Origin: Lathyrus oleraceus
Taxonomy: Eukaryota > Streptophyta > Magnoliopsida > Fabales > Fabaceae
Direction: 5' to 3'
Assembly (NCBI RefSeq): GCF_024323335.1
Contig: NC_066579.1
Span: 131,742,354 to 131,806,353, forward strand
DNA: 64,000 bases
Shown: positions 35,680 to 47,800 of the stretch, one piece after another
Numbering within the stretch: position 1 is the first letter of the stretch
Layout: the number at the start of each line of letters is the position of its first letter
Notes under the pieces: model-generated
The model's database searches: none
What the model was told of the DNA's origin: nothing
What the model saw: only the letters and a program-made list of their open reading frames with translations
Translations under genes and position numbers: made by a program

Positions 35680-37370
35680 AAAATTTAAAGGCGATTTCTC
35701 GGCAAGTGTATCGATAATATTATAGTAATAAAATAAGATCGAATCCACATGATTTGTTATTTAACAAGACAAATTTGTGCAATGCGTATAAAATAATAAA
35801 TGAGTCGGGAGGGGTGGGATTCAGTTTCAAATGTGAAAAGAAAATACATGTGTTTGACAATAAGAAGAAAACCCTCAGGTTCTGTATAGAATCCCCTATT
35901 TCTCTATTGTCGATGTTCGATGCAATACATGAATGATATTGTTACTATAATCCCACAGCGAATTAACAAAACTGTTATAACCAATCCCTTGCGATATAGC
36001 TCACTAATCATTACTCAGAGTTTCCTATCCCTAGTCCACCAGCATAAGCAGAATTAAGCAATGCAATAGAGCGTTAGTTCCTAATATACTACTCGGGGTA
36101 TCCTATCCCTATTCAACCAGCGTAAGCACAACAACTGCCCTAGGTCCAACATATATCCTAATAGTCAGTATTCCATATGTGCCTAAATCAGATTAAAAGA
36201 GTATCTCACTATTACACTAAATTTTTCGACCTGAACATAAGTGGCAACTACTAATGAGAAAAACTATGAATATGCTATGTGGAAGGTCAAATATAGAGTG
36301 GGCCCATATGACTAATACGAATCAAGGTCGGAAGTCACATAGAGTGATACCGGTAAAAGGTGGAAAGGTCGAAAGATGTTGTGAGGAACTTGGGGAATTA
36401 GTGAAATTGTGCTATGTTGGCTAAGGTTGGAGTTCATCACTATAATGAAAGCAATGTCGACTCAGTCACCACATGTGGAGTTCATTAGTACAATGGACAA
36501 TGCAATAGAATATGTTAGCTTAACATAGTCAACATCGAAGAATTCAATGAGGGTAGTCAGTTTTGGCGCCCATCAAAGAAGTTAGAAAATTCAAATGATG
36601 TCCCAAGGAGGGAACTGAGTTGGCATCGACGGTTATTCAGAAACACGTGGGGGCACATCGAGGAAAACCATTGCATGGACTTGGGACATGTCACCACAGG
36701 AGTAGTTTATCATTCTTAGACAGTTATAATAAAGTAGTATATAAGGATACTTAAGTTCATTTTATAAAGGGTCCGTAATTGTACACATTTATGCAAACTC
36801 AAACTACCCGCGTGTTGAGAAACGAGTGAGGAAAGATGTATGTATATGTTCCACCATTTCATACATTTCAAGCAACTTTACATTAAAAGTCCTTTTTATG
36901 CATTAACTTGAATGCCAATTTTCTTTACTTTTTCCTGTCAATTTACATCACTTGCACTTTAATTTCAGCCTCTTCTTTTCCTGCACCTGCCTTTTTTGAT
37001 TTCAAAGCCTTTACTTTACTTGCATTTTACTTTTTCTCCTTTTATTCCCTAAAACTTTTCTTATTAAAAGCAATCACAACAAACATTTTCTAGCAATTAT
37101 GGTTTTTCACCAGTCATAAAAACACACAAATATGTATGGGAGATTTTCGAGTTTGACCCCATAAGTATTAATAGAAACTTGTATTTGTTTACCAAATTTC
37201 ACACTAAACAAATTGGTACACCTGACGAGACTGTTTTGTCTGTTTTTCTTACTTATTTGTGATTTTAAAATCAGAATTTCATTTGTGTTTTCGTCAACTT
37301 CTCATCCTGCGCACGAGTGTGTATGAGATTAAGGTGAGGAAAAATAACAAAGAGAGAAGTAAGGAGACCT
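35680..37370 (+). mobile_element. Probable LTR and leader of the plus-strand Ty3/gypsy element
   Basis: This stretch lies directly upstream of the gag fragment at 37371 and has no gene of its own. It contains CGATTTCTCGGCAAGTGTATCG and AAGATCGAATCCACA (35690-35750), a phrase common in plant retroelement DNA. It also has TTTTGGCGCCCATC (36562-36575), which resembles sequence around gypsy LTR/primer sites, and T-rich DNA at 36900-37080 as in LTR U5 regions. The LTR ends could not be fixed, and a second LTR is not in the window. Confidence 0.35.
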
Positions 37371-39146
37371 GTGAGAAGATACATTAGAAGAATGGTGAAT
37401 CATAGGAACAACAATGTAGACCATCCTTCTAACAGCATTGGGACGGGAACAATTTCTGCAACTGTAACTGAACCCATTCCTTCGACTGCTAGTGTTACGG
37501 TAACACCATCAACAACGGTGGTACCGATAATGCTACCTGAAGGGATAGTTTTGTCCCCAATACCTCAGAGTAACCTAGTGACTCCAAGAACAATCGTGGT
37601 ATCAGACTATAGTCCTTTTACCATAAACTTTACAATGCATGTATCGGGGCATGAACGACCTTTTGGAATGCCAGCAACGATGATGACAAGTTTACAAAAT
37701 AACCCTTCGACATTTGTGGATAATGTTGCAAGTGTATATTCCCCTATTATGGCATTTGGGTCAGCCATAGGCAACCAAGGTCGAAATATGCCACCCAATA
37801 TAGGGATGGGATTTGGTTACCAAGCAATGCCTGCTTTAACAACGAATTCTGTTATGGCAATGTGGCAACAAATGGATAAGAGTAACCATGACATGGTGAA
37901 CACACTCACCCAAAAAATGAGTAAAATATTTAACCCATTGATTCAGAATATGAATCAGAGTTACCAACAATTGGCAACTCAAATGATCAGAATTGCGATT
38001 TTTTTTTATGCTCCCACAATGCAGGTTCAACTAGTCGCCCAACCTCAAATTGTTAGGTAGGTTCGAAACCAAGGGTTATTATTAGAAGAGAATATTGTGA
38101 ACCAAGGACATAAGAGGAACCCCTAATTGGTTGGATAAGAGATACTTGTTGGGGAGGGTAATCCATCTATGGTAGTTGTTAATCGAAACCAGGACGCTGA
38201 CCAAGTGGTCCATCAAGTTCGACAGGGGAGTCTGTTGGGAGAAAATAACTTAACAACCATTGTTGAAAGAATAATGGCTCAAAATGGGGTTAATATGGGC
38301 ATGCAAAGGCAAAACTACACATCTCCCCTATCAGAGTATGCATTACAAACTGAATTATCAAGGGGGTGGAAAGTCCCTAAATTTACAAAATTTCCTTGTG
38401 ACACAAATGACTCTACTGTTGAACACATTGCTCATTACCTGACTGAGGTAGGTAACATTGCTAATAATGAGAACCTGAGGATGAGATACTTCCATAGTTC
38501 TCTAACAAAGAATGCTTTCACATGTTTTACCACTTTACCTCCTCATTTAATCCATGATTGGGAACGTCTAGAGAGGTTATTCCATGAGTAGTTCTATATG
38601 GGACAATCTAAGATTAGTTTGAAGGAATTGTCAAGTGTCAAGCGAAAGTTCACTGAGTCGATTAATGATTACCTAAATCAGTTTCGTTTACTGAAAACGA
38701 GGTGCTTCACCCAAGTGCCTACACATGAGCTTGTTGAAATGGCTGCCGGAAGGATATATTATTCCATTAGGAAGAAATTAGACATTCAATATTTAAGAGA
38801 TATGGCCCAGTTGTCAGAAAGAGTTAGGCAGGTAGAAAGATTGAAGGCCGAGAAGGCCAAAGTGAGTAAGGGTAAAAAAGAGCGAATAGCTTATGCTGAC
38901 ATGGAAGACCAAGACACCTGCAAATGGGAAGAATATAGTCATGTCGAAGAGTCTAAGGTTGACATGGATGAGTTAAAGCAAAGTCCCGCATATGTGTGTA
39001 AGTTGCATACACCTGCAAATGGGAAGAATCTTGCAGAGCCTAAAGAAAATGATAAATTCCCTAAGAAAACTTGCACCATCGATGTGACAAATGTGATGAT
39101 ATTTTTGATTTGTTGGTTTCAGATGGTTAGGTACTTGTGCCTCTAG
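37371..39146 (+). pseudogene. Ty3/gypsy gag, broken by in-frame stops
   Basis: One frame runs from 37371 to 39146 with stops at 38058-38060, near 38127 and 38142, and at 38589-38591. The N-terminal 229 codons are Thr/Pro/Met-rich. The 38169-38591 part carries the retrotransposon Gag domain: WKVPKFTKFPCDTND, HIAHYLTEVGNIANNENL, and FTCFTTLPPHLIHDWERLERL. The 38598-39146 part continues with ISLKELSSVKRKFTESINDY, LVEMAAGRIYYSIRKKL and a Lys-rich end. The stop at 38589 falls between a Glu and a Phe where relatives have Gln (remembered). The product is the structural capsid protein of a Ty3/gypsy element. Sense strand is plus. Confidence 0.8.
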
Positions 39147-39175
39147 GCAAAAAAGCGCCACCATTAGAATAAAGA

Positions 39176-41181
39176 ATGAAACATGGATTTTATACGTATC
39201 ACAATTTATTAGGATATAAAACCTCAAAATGTTTTCATTTCAAGGATCTTGTGCAGAATGCATTAAACGAAGGCAGACTCAAATTTGCTAAGGGAAAAGC
39301 TCTCATGAAGATTGATTCTGACCCACTACAGGTTGTAGATGCTAGTTACGTGGAGCCTGCAGTTGTTAACATGGTTTAAATCACTAAATATTTCGACATG
39401 GATGAACTTTAAGAGAGTGAGAATCAAATTGAAGTTGTCTTTCCCAAGGCTAGTGAAAGTCTCGTGGGATTCCTATACACGTGTCAGGTCGGCGACTCCG
39501 AGGTGATGTTATGCCCTCGTTCGAGTGTTGTGTTCGACAAGAAGGTTGCTAAAAAGGCCGAGAGAACTCTGAAAGCCTAGGAGAAGGAAAATGAGAAGAA
39601 GGTCAGGCGTCGGTACTATTTCAACAAGAGAGGAGTGCCACAGAGAAATGAATAGGTGCCTGGACCTCAGAAGGCTAGGACCGATACTTATAAGCCTACA
39701 GCCAATGCCCCTTAGGGGAAATGGACTAAACCTGCTGGAGGAGAGCATGATAAGAACCTAAAGTGGAGGAATTTTGAGATTTGTCGAGGATCTTCTATGA
39801 CCTACAAGGAAAATTTCCAAATGTCAAAAAGGCACTCTTACGGGCCCAATGCTAATTATAAGGGAAAGAATCCCATGACAATGATGCAGTGGCGAAGGTT
39901 TCAGAGGAAGAAGAAAGCAGAAAGAGATGTTGCTGAGTCGAGTTCACTAAGCAACACCAGAATCCAGCGAATGATCAGACGAAAAACTAGTAGGAAGAAA
40001 ATTATTCTCTCTTAAGACAAGCATGTAGAAAGGAAATGACAAGGAATATGAGCAGGAAAATGAAGATGATTTGATAACAGATAAATTTGACTTTGGGTCA
40101 GAAGGAGATTTTGATGTCTTATGCAATGGGGGTTTGTACTCCTTTATGAGTACGACCGCGTGATTGAGGTTGCTGAGAATGAAGATTATGAGGAAGAGGA
40201 GATGGCAAAGAACAAGCCAATTTTTTCCTTTGTGATTGATAATGGCTATATCGAAGAACATAATGCATTCTTTGAGAGACTCCATGAAGGGATGAAGAAC
40301 CACTTAAAGCCTCTTTTCATAAGGGCTAAGGTCAGAAATCTCACAGTGAATAAAATATTGGTGGACGGTGGGGCAGCGGTAAACTTGATGACACATTTCT
40401 TGCTGGCATTAATAGGGAAGTATGATACTGACCTCAGACCCCAAAATATAGTCCTTTTCTAACTATGAAGGGAAGACTGGACAAACCATGGGGGTCATTC
40501 AGGTGGATGTAACAGTAGGATCCATTACTTGGCCTATGATTTTCATGGTAATAGCTCCAAGGGCTAGTTATAATTTGTTGTTAGGAAGAGAGTGAATACA
40601 TGGAATAGGGACAGTCCCTTCGTCCATACACCAAAGAATAACAATTCGGCGCAAAGATTGTATAGTTGAAAACATCGAAGCATACCAGGGTTACTACATG
40701 GCTGAAGTTAACCATCTAGACAAGATAAATTTCAACAGAAACATGCTGAATATAGCGCCATGTGCACCGTCAGAGTGGGCCTACATCCCTATTGAGGAGG
40801 AATTTTTCTCTTTAAACCTTCACCCAACCCATGGGTTTACCTGGGGGAGAGAAGTTATGGGAGAGAAGTTTTATGAATCAAATGCAATCCGGCCAACAGG
40901 ATAGAGAGACGAACTTGGTGATGATGACTGAGTTCAATGCATTAGATCGAATCACGACCTATGTGGCCGAGAACATACTCCAAGCGGCTTTGGAAGCCGA
41001 AATACCATACATGACTGTGGAGGCCAATGAAATAGAAGTGTTTGACATGGGTGATCAAATCAATGTTGGACCACAACCCGTCAAAGAGCCGTAGTTATCA
41101 GGTTCAGAAGGATACGATCGAAAAGACCAGAGGCTTGGTTGTGTCTATGATAGTGAGCCTTTAGGTTTTTAGAAGGATCTG
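39176..41181 (+). pseudogene. Ty3/gypsy Gag end, protease and linker, multiply frameshifted
   Basis: 39176-39379 reads as the CCHC-like tail of this family (YHNLLGYKTSKCFHF, MKIDSDPLQVVDA). The protease region is at 40121-40462 with VNKILVDGGAAVNLM. The DGGA in place of DTGA is usual in this lineage (remembered). It continues after a frame change with YEGKTGQTMGVIQVDVTVGS and YNLLLGRE at 40463-40595, then a stop. 40698-41094 holds the linker before RT. Reading needs several frame changes, so no working protease is made. Confidence 0.65.
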
Positions 41182-41913
41182 GTGGCATCTACTACGAAGA
41201 TGCAGCCACAATATCCATTGGAGGAAATATATTTGGGTGACGGATCGACCAGAAGGCCAACTTATATCAACGCCAACATTGATCCAAATTTGAGGTTAGG
41301 AGTAATAGAAGTACTTAAAGAATTTAAAGATTGTTTTTCTTGGGAATATAATAAAATGCCAAGTTTAAGCAGTGAATTGGTGGAGTTAAAGCTACCAATA
41401 AAGGCATGCAAGAAGCTAGTCAAGCAGGCGCCAAGGCGATTTTCTCCAAAAATAATGTGTAAGATAAAAGATGAGATCGAAAGACTCATGCGAAGTAGGT
41501 TCATAAGAACTTCAAGGTATGTCAAATGGCTTTCCAACATCATTCTAGTTATTAAGAAAAATGGAACGTTAAGGGTTTGCATAGACTTTAGAAATTTGAA
41601 TGCTGCAACCCTAAAGGACGAATACCCAATGCCTGTCGTAGAGATTCTAGTCAACTAAGCAGCAGGTTTCAAGTACCTTAGTTTGTTGGATGGGTATTTA
41701 GGAAATAACCAGATTTTTCTTGCAGATGAGGACGTGCCGAACACGACATTTCGATGCCCAGAAGCTTTAGGTACCTACGAATGGGTAATGATGCCCTTTG
41801 CCTTAAAGAATGCTGGAGAAAATTATCAAAGGGTGATGAAATCTATCTTTCATGACTATATTAAAATGTTCATGCAAATATACATTGACGATATAGTTAT
41901 TGTTGATTCTAAG
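41182..41913 (+). pseudogene. Ty3/gypsy reverse transcriptase, cut by the SIRE-like insertion
   Basis: The frame from 41182 carries the RT approach (INANIDPNLRLGVIEVLKEF, CFSWEYNKMP) and RT fingers (ILVIKKNGTLRVCIDFRNLN). After a stop at 41656-41658 it goes on in the same frame with LSLLDGYLGNNQIFLA, MPFALKNAGENYQRVM and the catalytic IYIDDIVI. The coding sequence ends at 41913, where the LTR of a SIRE-like element begins. The rest of RT, RNase H and integrase would lie beyond that element, outside the window. Fragment of a Ty3/gypsy element related to the Tat branch. Confidence 0.85.
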
Positions 41914-43086
41914 TGTTGGCAGCAACTTTGGTAAAACAAAGAGTGTTCACAAGATGTTATGTGTGATGTATTAACATGAGATATCCTATGTACCTGCTAG
42001 AGTTCAAGAATATGTTCATGCAAGATTATTTCAGAATGCCACATACAATGCCATGGCTTCTGATATTAGATGTACCTGCTGGATCTTAAATGAAAGACAT
42101 GTTCATGCAGGATTGTTTCAGATGACATACACAAGGTCATGGCATCTGATATGGCTGTACCTGCTAGAAGTTATAAAAGGAATTATTGGATTATGCAGGA
42201 TTTTTCCAGGATGTCAGACCCGATGTCATGACATCCTGTACACAGAGCATTCAGTATGAATGTCTGGTGTTTTGTGATTGCACAATTAATGGCAATCTTT
42301 GTATGATTGAAGATATGATTAGCTGGCGCATTCAATCATGGATTACAACCAGATTTACTTATTTTCCAAGGAGATCTAACCAGCTGTTATAAAAAGATTT
42401 GATTGGAAAATAGATTTAGGGTTTTCAAGATGTCCAAGCCCAGCTGAAAGCTTCTATAAAAAGGGACTTAGAAAACCTGTTTGAACACACAACCAATACT
42501 GAGCAAAATATAGAGAGAGAGCTAGGGTATGTGTCTGTTTAGTCGTGAGACTTGTAGGTCATTCAAGTCATCCATTGATGATTGAATTGGACTGATTTGT
42601 GGTTGTAATTTGTCACTCTAAAGCTGGTAAGCAAGAGTGTGTGTCTTCTTGATCAAAGCTGTGAAGCAAGATCAAGAGTGTGTCTTCTTGATTGAAACTG
42701 TGAAGTAAAATCAAGAGTGTGTAATTGAAAAGTATTTTCTTTTCACAAGGGATTGTTGTTTAAAACCACTGGTGTGTGATTGTAGGGAAGTGAGTGGATT
42801 CTCATATCTAAGAGTGCTTAGGTAGAAATTGCACGGGTAGAGATTAGGTGAGAAAGAATGTAACTTGTTGAAGTGTCAGAGAGTCTTTGAACTAATTCTA
42901 TTTTAGTGAATTTCCTTCCTGGCTTGGTAGCCCCCAGACGTAGGTGAGTTGCACCGAACTGGGTTAACAATTGCTTGTGTTATTTGCTTTACCATTCTGT
43001 ATTTTTTTTATCCATTGAAATTTTGTTAACATATATTAGTTTCGTGACATTACCTTCGACATCTTATATCTGATACCAGAATTTCA
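41914..43086 (+). mobile_element. 5' LTR of the SIRE-like element
   Basis: 1,173 bp, TGTTGGCAGC...GAATTTCA. It contains two tandem copies of an 85-90 bp unit starting TGTACCTGCT (about 41991-42165), two of a 40-bp unit with AAGCTGTGAAGCAAGATCAAGAG (42655-42725), and a TATA box. The CTTCCTGGCTTGGTA...GCACCGAACTGGGTTAACAAT block is shared with the LTRs at 19245 and 25065. Confidence 0.85.
42454..42463 (+). promoter_or_regulatory. TATA box of the SIRE-like LTR
   Basis: CTATAAAAAG, 540 bp into the LTR. It would start the element's transcript near 42490. Confidence 0.45.
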
Positions 43087-43088
43087 AT

Positions 43089-43103
43089 TGGTATCAGAGT
43101 AGG
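43089..43103 (+). other. Primer-binding site of the SIRE-like element
   Basis: TGGTATCAGAGTAGG two bases after the LTR end, complementary to the 3' end of initiator Met-tRNA over its first 11 bases. Confidence 0.85.
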
Positions 43104-43153
43104 CATCCTGCTCTGGTTCTGGGTGAGATCTAGGGGCAATACTTTCTGGTACA

Positions 43154-44867
43154 ATGGAGAGAGATGGAGGATCTGTTCATAGGCCACCAATTTTGGATGG
43201 TTCTAACTATGACTATTGGAAACCTCGAATGGTAGCGTTTTAGAAATCCCTTAATAACAAGGCTTGGAAAGCTGTGTTAACAGGTTGGGTGCATCATGTC
43301 ATTACTAAAGAAGTAGAAGCCACTACTGAGAAGAAGCCTGAAGAACAATGGTCCAAGGAGGAGGATGATCTTGCTCTTGGAAACTCTAAAGCCTTGAATG
43401 CAATATTCAATGGGGTAGACAAGAATATTTTTAGGCCGGTAAACAACTGTGAAGTGGCCAAAGATGCTTGGGAAATTCTCAAGACCACTCATGAAGGCAC
43501 CTCTAGGGTAAAGATGTCTAGACTTCAGCTGCTCACCTCCAAGTTTGAAAACTTAAGGATGAAGGAAGATGAAAACATTCATGAATTTCACATGAGTATC
43601 CTTGAAATTGCTAATGCTTCAGGAGCCCTGGGAGAGAAGATGACAGATGAAAAGCTGGTAAGAAAAATACTCAGGTCACTCCCTAAGAGGTTTGCAATGA
43701 AGGTGACTGCCATAGAAGAGTCTCAAGACATTTCCAACATGAGGGTAGATGAGCTAATTGGTTCCCTCCAAACCTTTGAGATGGGATTGAATGATGGAAC
43801 TGAAAAGAAAACCAAAAGCATTGCCTTCATATCAAACACAAAAGAGGAAAACAGTCAAGATGTGGATAAAGAATGGGCCAATGAAGTTGCAATGTTGGGG
43901 AGACAGTTCAACAGATTGTTAAAGAAAATGGATGTAAGATCCAAGGCAAATGTCAAGAACATCTCATCTGACATCAGCAATGAAAGAAGAGTAAGGTCAG
44001 AGGAGAAGCCCAAAGAAGGAAAATAAGTAAAGTGCTATGAATGTGATGGATATGGACACATTAGAACAGAATGTGGAACCTACCTCAAGAAGCAGAAGAT
44101 GAGTCTTGCTGCCACCTGGTCAGATGAGAGTGATACAGAGGAGGCTGCAAATCTTGTGACTGCCTTGACAGGAAGATGGGGATCCGATGAAGACTCAAGT
44201 GATGGTAAAGTAACCTTTGAGGAATTGGCCTCTACCTACAAAGAGCTGTGTCATAAAAGTGTAGAGCTGAGCAAGCAGGTTTTAAACCAGAAGAAAGAAA
44301 TAACTCAACTTGAGAATGAGAAGATAGAATACTTGGAAACCATCTCCAAATTGAAAACAGAAGCTGTGGCTCTGAAGGTCAAGCTAGATGAGAGTCAACA
44401 AGTCGAGAGCCAGAAGATAGTACAACTGGAGAATGAAAAGGCAGAACATGTGGAAACCATCTCCAAGCTAAAAACTGAAGTTATGCTCTTAAACTCAAAA
44501 CTAGAAGAGATAACCAAGTATGTAAGGATGCTAAACAATGGATCTGACTCCTTAGACAAGATTCTCCAAACTGGACTAATCACAGGAGCCAAATCTGGAA
44601 TAAGGTACCATAAATCTAAGGCTGAAAGCAGTTACACTGGTTGCAAACCTCAAGCTAAACCTAAATGCAGCAACAGTAAGAGCAGTCCTAAGATGTCACA
44701 TCATATGTCACATCATCAGAAGAGAAAACAGCAGAAAGGCAGACACCAAAGATGGAGATGTCATTACTGTGGGAAATTTGGACACTCAAGGCCCTTCTGC
44801 TATAAGCTATATGGTTACCCTACCCCTGTCAACAGACTCACTATCAACTCAGACCCAAACAACACAG
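43154..44867 (+). pseudogene. SIRE-like copia gag with two in-frame stops, truncated
   Basis: Frame from the ATG at 43154. Stops occur at codon 30 (TAG, 43241) and codon 291 (TAA, 44024). The N-terminus has PPILDGSNYDYWKPRM (DUF4219 type). The UBN2 core follows: NAIFNGVDKNIFRPVNNCE, AKDAWEILKTTHEGTSRVK, and KLVRKILRSLPKRF. A CCHC zinc knuckle at 44033-44074 (CYECDGYGHIRTEC) lies just after the second stop. A coiled coil with a duplicated QLENEK...ETISKLKTE unit comes next. A second Cys/His cluster, CHYCGKFGHSRPFC, lies near 44757. The frame is lost at 44867 to the Ogre-type LTR. Gag packages the element RNA. This copy cannot make it whole. Confidence 0.85.
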
Positions 44868-47800
44868 TGTAGCGGGGTATTCGTTACCATTAGAGATATT
44901 GACTAAATCCAAGGTAAATCATACAAGTCGAGTCGCCATCGCACTTCTATTTATCCAAAGGAATGGTTAGAAAGCGAACAAAAACCTAATAGTTTTATCG
45001 AGTCAAAAACTAGTAAAAGAGAGTCAGAGATCTGGGTAAGGGGGTTGGTTATGTAATGGGAAGGTGTTAGGCACCCAAAACATCCTAGGTACTCCTAGGG
45101 AGCCCTTTTCATACTTGTTGTAAGGTTGTTGTTTTGTGAAAATTTGTTTGTGCAAACATGATTGAGGGGATGAGAAGAGAATATACAAGTTATTTACATT
45201 TTGTGTTTGGATGGATAATCCCATTGCCTACGTACCATCTTAAAAAAGATTAGGATCAAAACCTCGTAGTTCGGGGTAAAAATCTCAAAACAAGTTGGTG
45301 AATTGATTAGTCAAAAAGCCTTAAGGTCTTTTGTTATCAAAGGGAGAAAACTCAACCTAAAATAAGCATGGAAGACTCATTGTCCATCACTAAGGATATA
45401 GGTGAGTATTACATCTACCACAAAGATAACTCAAACCTAATAGCTAAAGGTTATGAAAAAGTTTTGATTGGAAAGTGGCCATTGAAACCACAAAAAGGCA
45501 TTTGAATGGGTTATATTTACCAATTAGAAGTATATACAAAATGGTCAAAGTGGACTTAAAGATTCAATTCAAAATAAGTATTATGAAAAGAAAGTTTGAA
45601 AATCAAAAGCATAAGGCTTAAGTTTCTAATGTTGAAAACAAGTGTTAAATGTTTGCACAAAATTTTTAGCTTGGGTTAGAGTGGAGAGAAGAAGAAGAAG
45701 GGCTAAAGTCCTAAGTAATGCAAAAGGTGAGGGATAAAGAAACAAAACCACAATGGAGTTCCTCTCTTGAGATCATATTGATGATCCAAGTAGCTCCCAT
45801 CCTTTGGAATAAGCAATCACAAAGCAATAAAACTCAAGCAATCAACAATCAAATGAACTTGGAAAAACTCCTCAATGCCTCTTGGTTCTCTCTCTCTTGG
45901 AAGCTCATGGTAATGGTTCCTCAATTTAGCTCAAGTTGGAAATACCTAGCACAAAGAAAACACACATCAAAAGGTTCTATAATACAATCAAAGAATGGAC
46001 AAGAGGGAGTTTAGAATATGGTCCTTCCAATGTTCATCTTCAAGTTTTAAGCATTCTAAAGGCATGAGGCCTAGTTGCTCTTTGACTCCATTTTGCATAG
46101 GGAAAGTCCTAAGATCTAAGTCCATTTTTTCCAATTCTTTGCATTTGGTTCACAACAATCAAAACAAAACACAAGCACAATAATATATACACAATTATGT
46201 GCTCAAGTGAGCAAAAGGAAAATGGCATTAACATAAACATGTGCTCAAGTGAGCAAAGGGAAAAGCAAATGGATAATATGTACAAGAATAGTAAATTGCA
46301 TAAATGTAAAGTGCAAAAAGTAAATGTGAATTGTTAATGGTTAGTGTTAGTAGTTAATGTGCCATAAGGCAAATTTAGCGCTATGTTAAGCAATCGTAAT
46401 TGGACTTATGTAGAAGTCACAACTATCTGAGGCCGGTCAATAATAATGTAGGCAACAACACAAGTTAGAAGTCTTGATTAGTGAACCAAGTTCCAACAAC
46501 TTGCCATGCCAAAAAGAAGAAGAGAATTGATCTTGTATTGGTTTAAGTCTTTTGCATGATTTAGAAAACAACCTATCCTTAATGGAAATCCATTCACTTG
46601 ATCAATTGATCAAGATGAGTTAGATTTGAATCAAGGAAGATTAAGTCTCCCTAATCAATGCTAACTTATCAACCTTCAACTCATTGATCAAAAAGAAAGA
46701 AGAAGAAGAAGACGGAGATGAAGAATGGATAAGGCAATGGAAAGATCAAAATGCATAAGGTGAAATAAAAATGTACCAATCCATGTGTATTGACCAAATG
46801 ACATTGAAAGTCAAAGTCAAACAATGAGAAGTCAGAAATGAGATGAAGATTGGAGGTTAAACAATAAACAAAATATTTTTAACATTTTTAATATTAAAAT
46901 AAACTTGAATTAAAAATAAAAGAAATGTCAAACTTCAAAATCACTTCAAATCAACCTTGAAAGGTCCAAGTGATTTATCCCAAGTTCAACAAGGTCAAAC
47001 AATGTTTGACAAAAAATTTCAGCATTTTTAAAAGTCAGAAACTATTTTTAATCAATTAAAAATGAATGAAAATAACCTAATTGAACTAAAATCTCAAATA
47101 AATCTCAAATCAATTATAAAATTGATGAGAATATTTTTCATAGATTCATCATCATCCAAAGTGGTTAGGAAAATATTTTTGTATTTTTTGAATATCAAAA
47201 ACTATTTAAAATGAATTAAAAATAACCAGAAAAGAGAAAATTCACAAAAAATATCAAATGATAAAATAAAAATATTAAAAATCAGAATTAGAAATTAGAA
47301 ATTATTTGGAGGAGAATGCAATTGGTCCCATATTTTTTGGATTTAAAATGAAGAAGATATGAATTTTTGAACTAAATGGGAATTAAAGAAAATAAATCAG
47401 AAAATAGGAAAATCAAAAAAACAAGGAGCGTTGGATGTGGTTTCATTAATTGACGTGGCACATCAAATGGTACAGAGGCGCGCGCTCACCATGAGTCCAA
47501 GTCAACAGCACCACACACAACATTAAAACAAGTCATAAGAAGCAAAGGCCAGGATTAGATCTGGAAATTCAATCTAACGATCCACAACGCATCTGGCAAA
47601 GGGACGGCCACCGGAGCCACCTTCTTCTCCGGTGAGCATGAAGATTCTGGCCGAATTTGCAGGTTTCAAAAGCTTAACCAAAATACACGATCCATACATC
47701 ATTGGAAAGCTGCGATGATGTACATCATCCCTGTACCACTCAATTCCACTCTAGATCTCTATATTGAGAGAAATTAGAGATGGAAATTCTGCGATGTTCA

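Larger units (their letters stand above)
41914..44867 (+). mobile_element. SIRE/Maximus-type copia element, 5' part, cut by an Ogre-type insertion
   Basis: LTR 41914-43086, Met-tRNA primer site at 43089, and gag from 43154. The element inserted into a gypsy RT; the bases before it are CTAAG, the likely target duplication whose partner is outside the window. At 44867 it is interrupted by the minus-strand Ogre-type element. Pol is not in the window. Confidence 0.85.

Noticed and set aside
45024..45224. Identical 66-codon frames at 45024-45224 and 62394-62594
   Set aside because: Identical because both lie in the two LTRs of one element; not a conserved gene pair.
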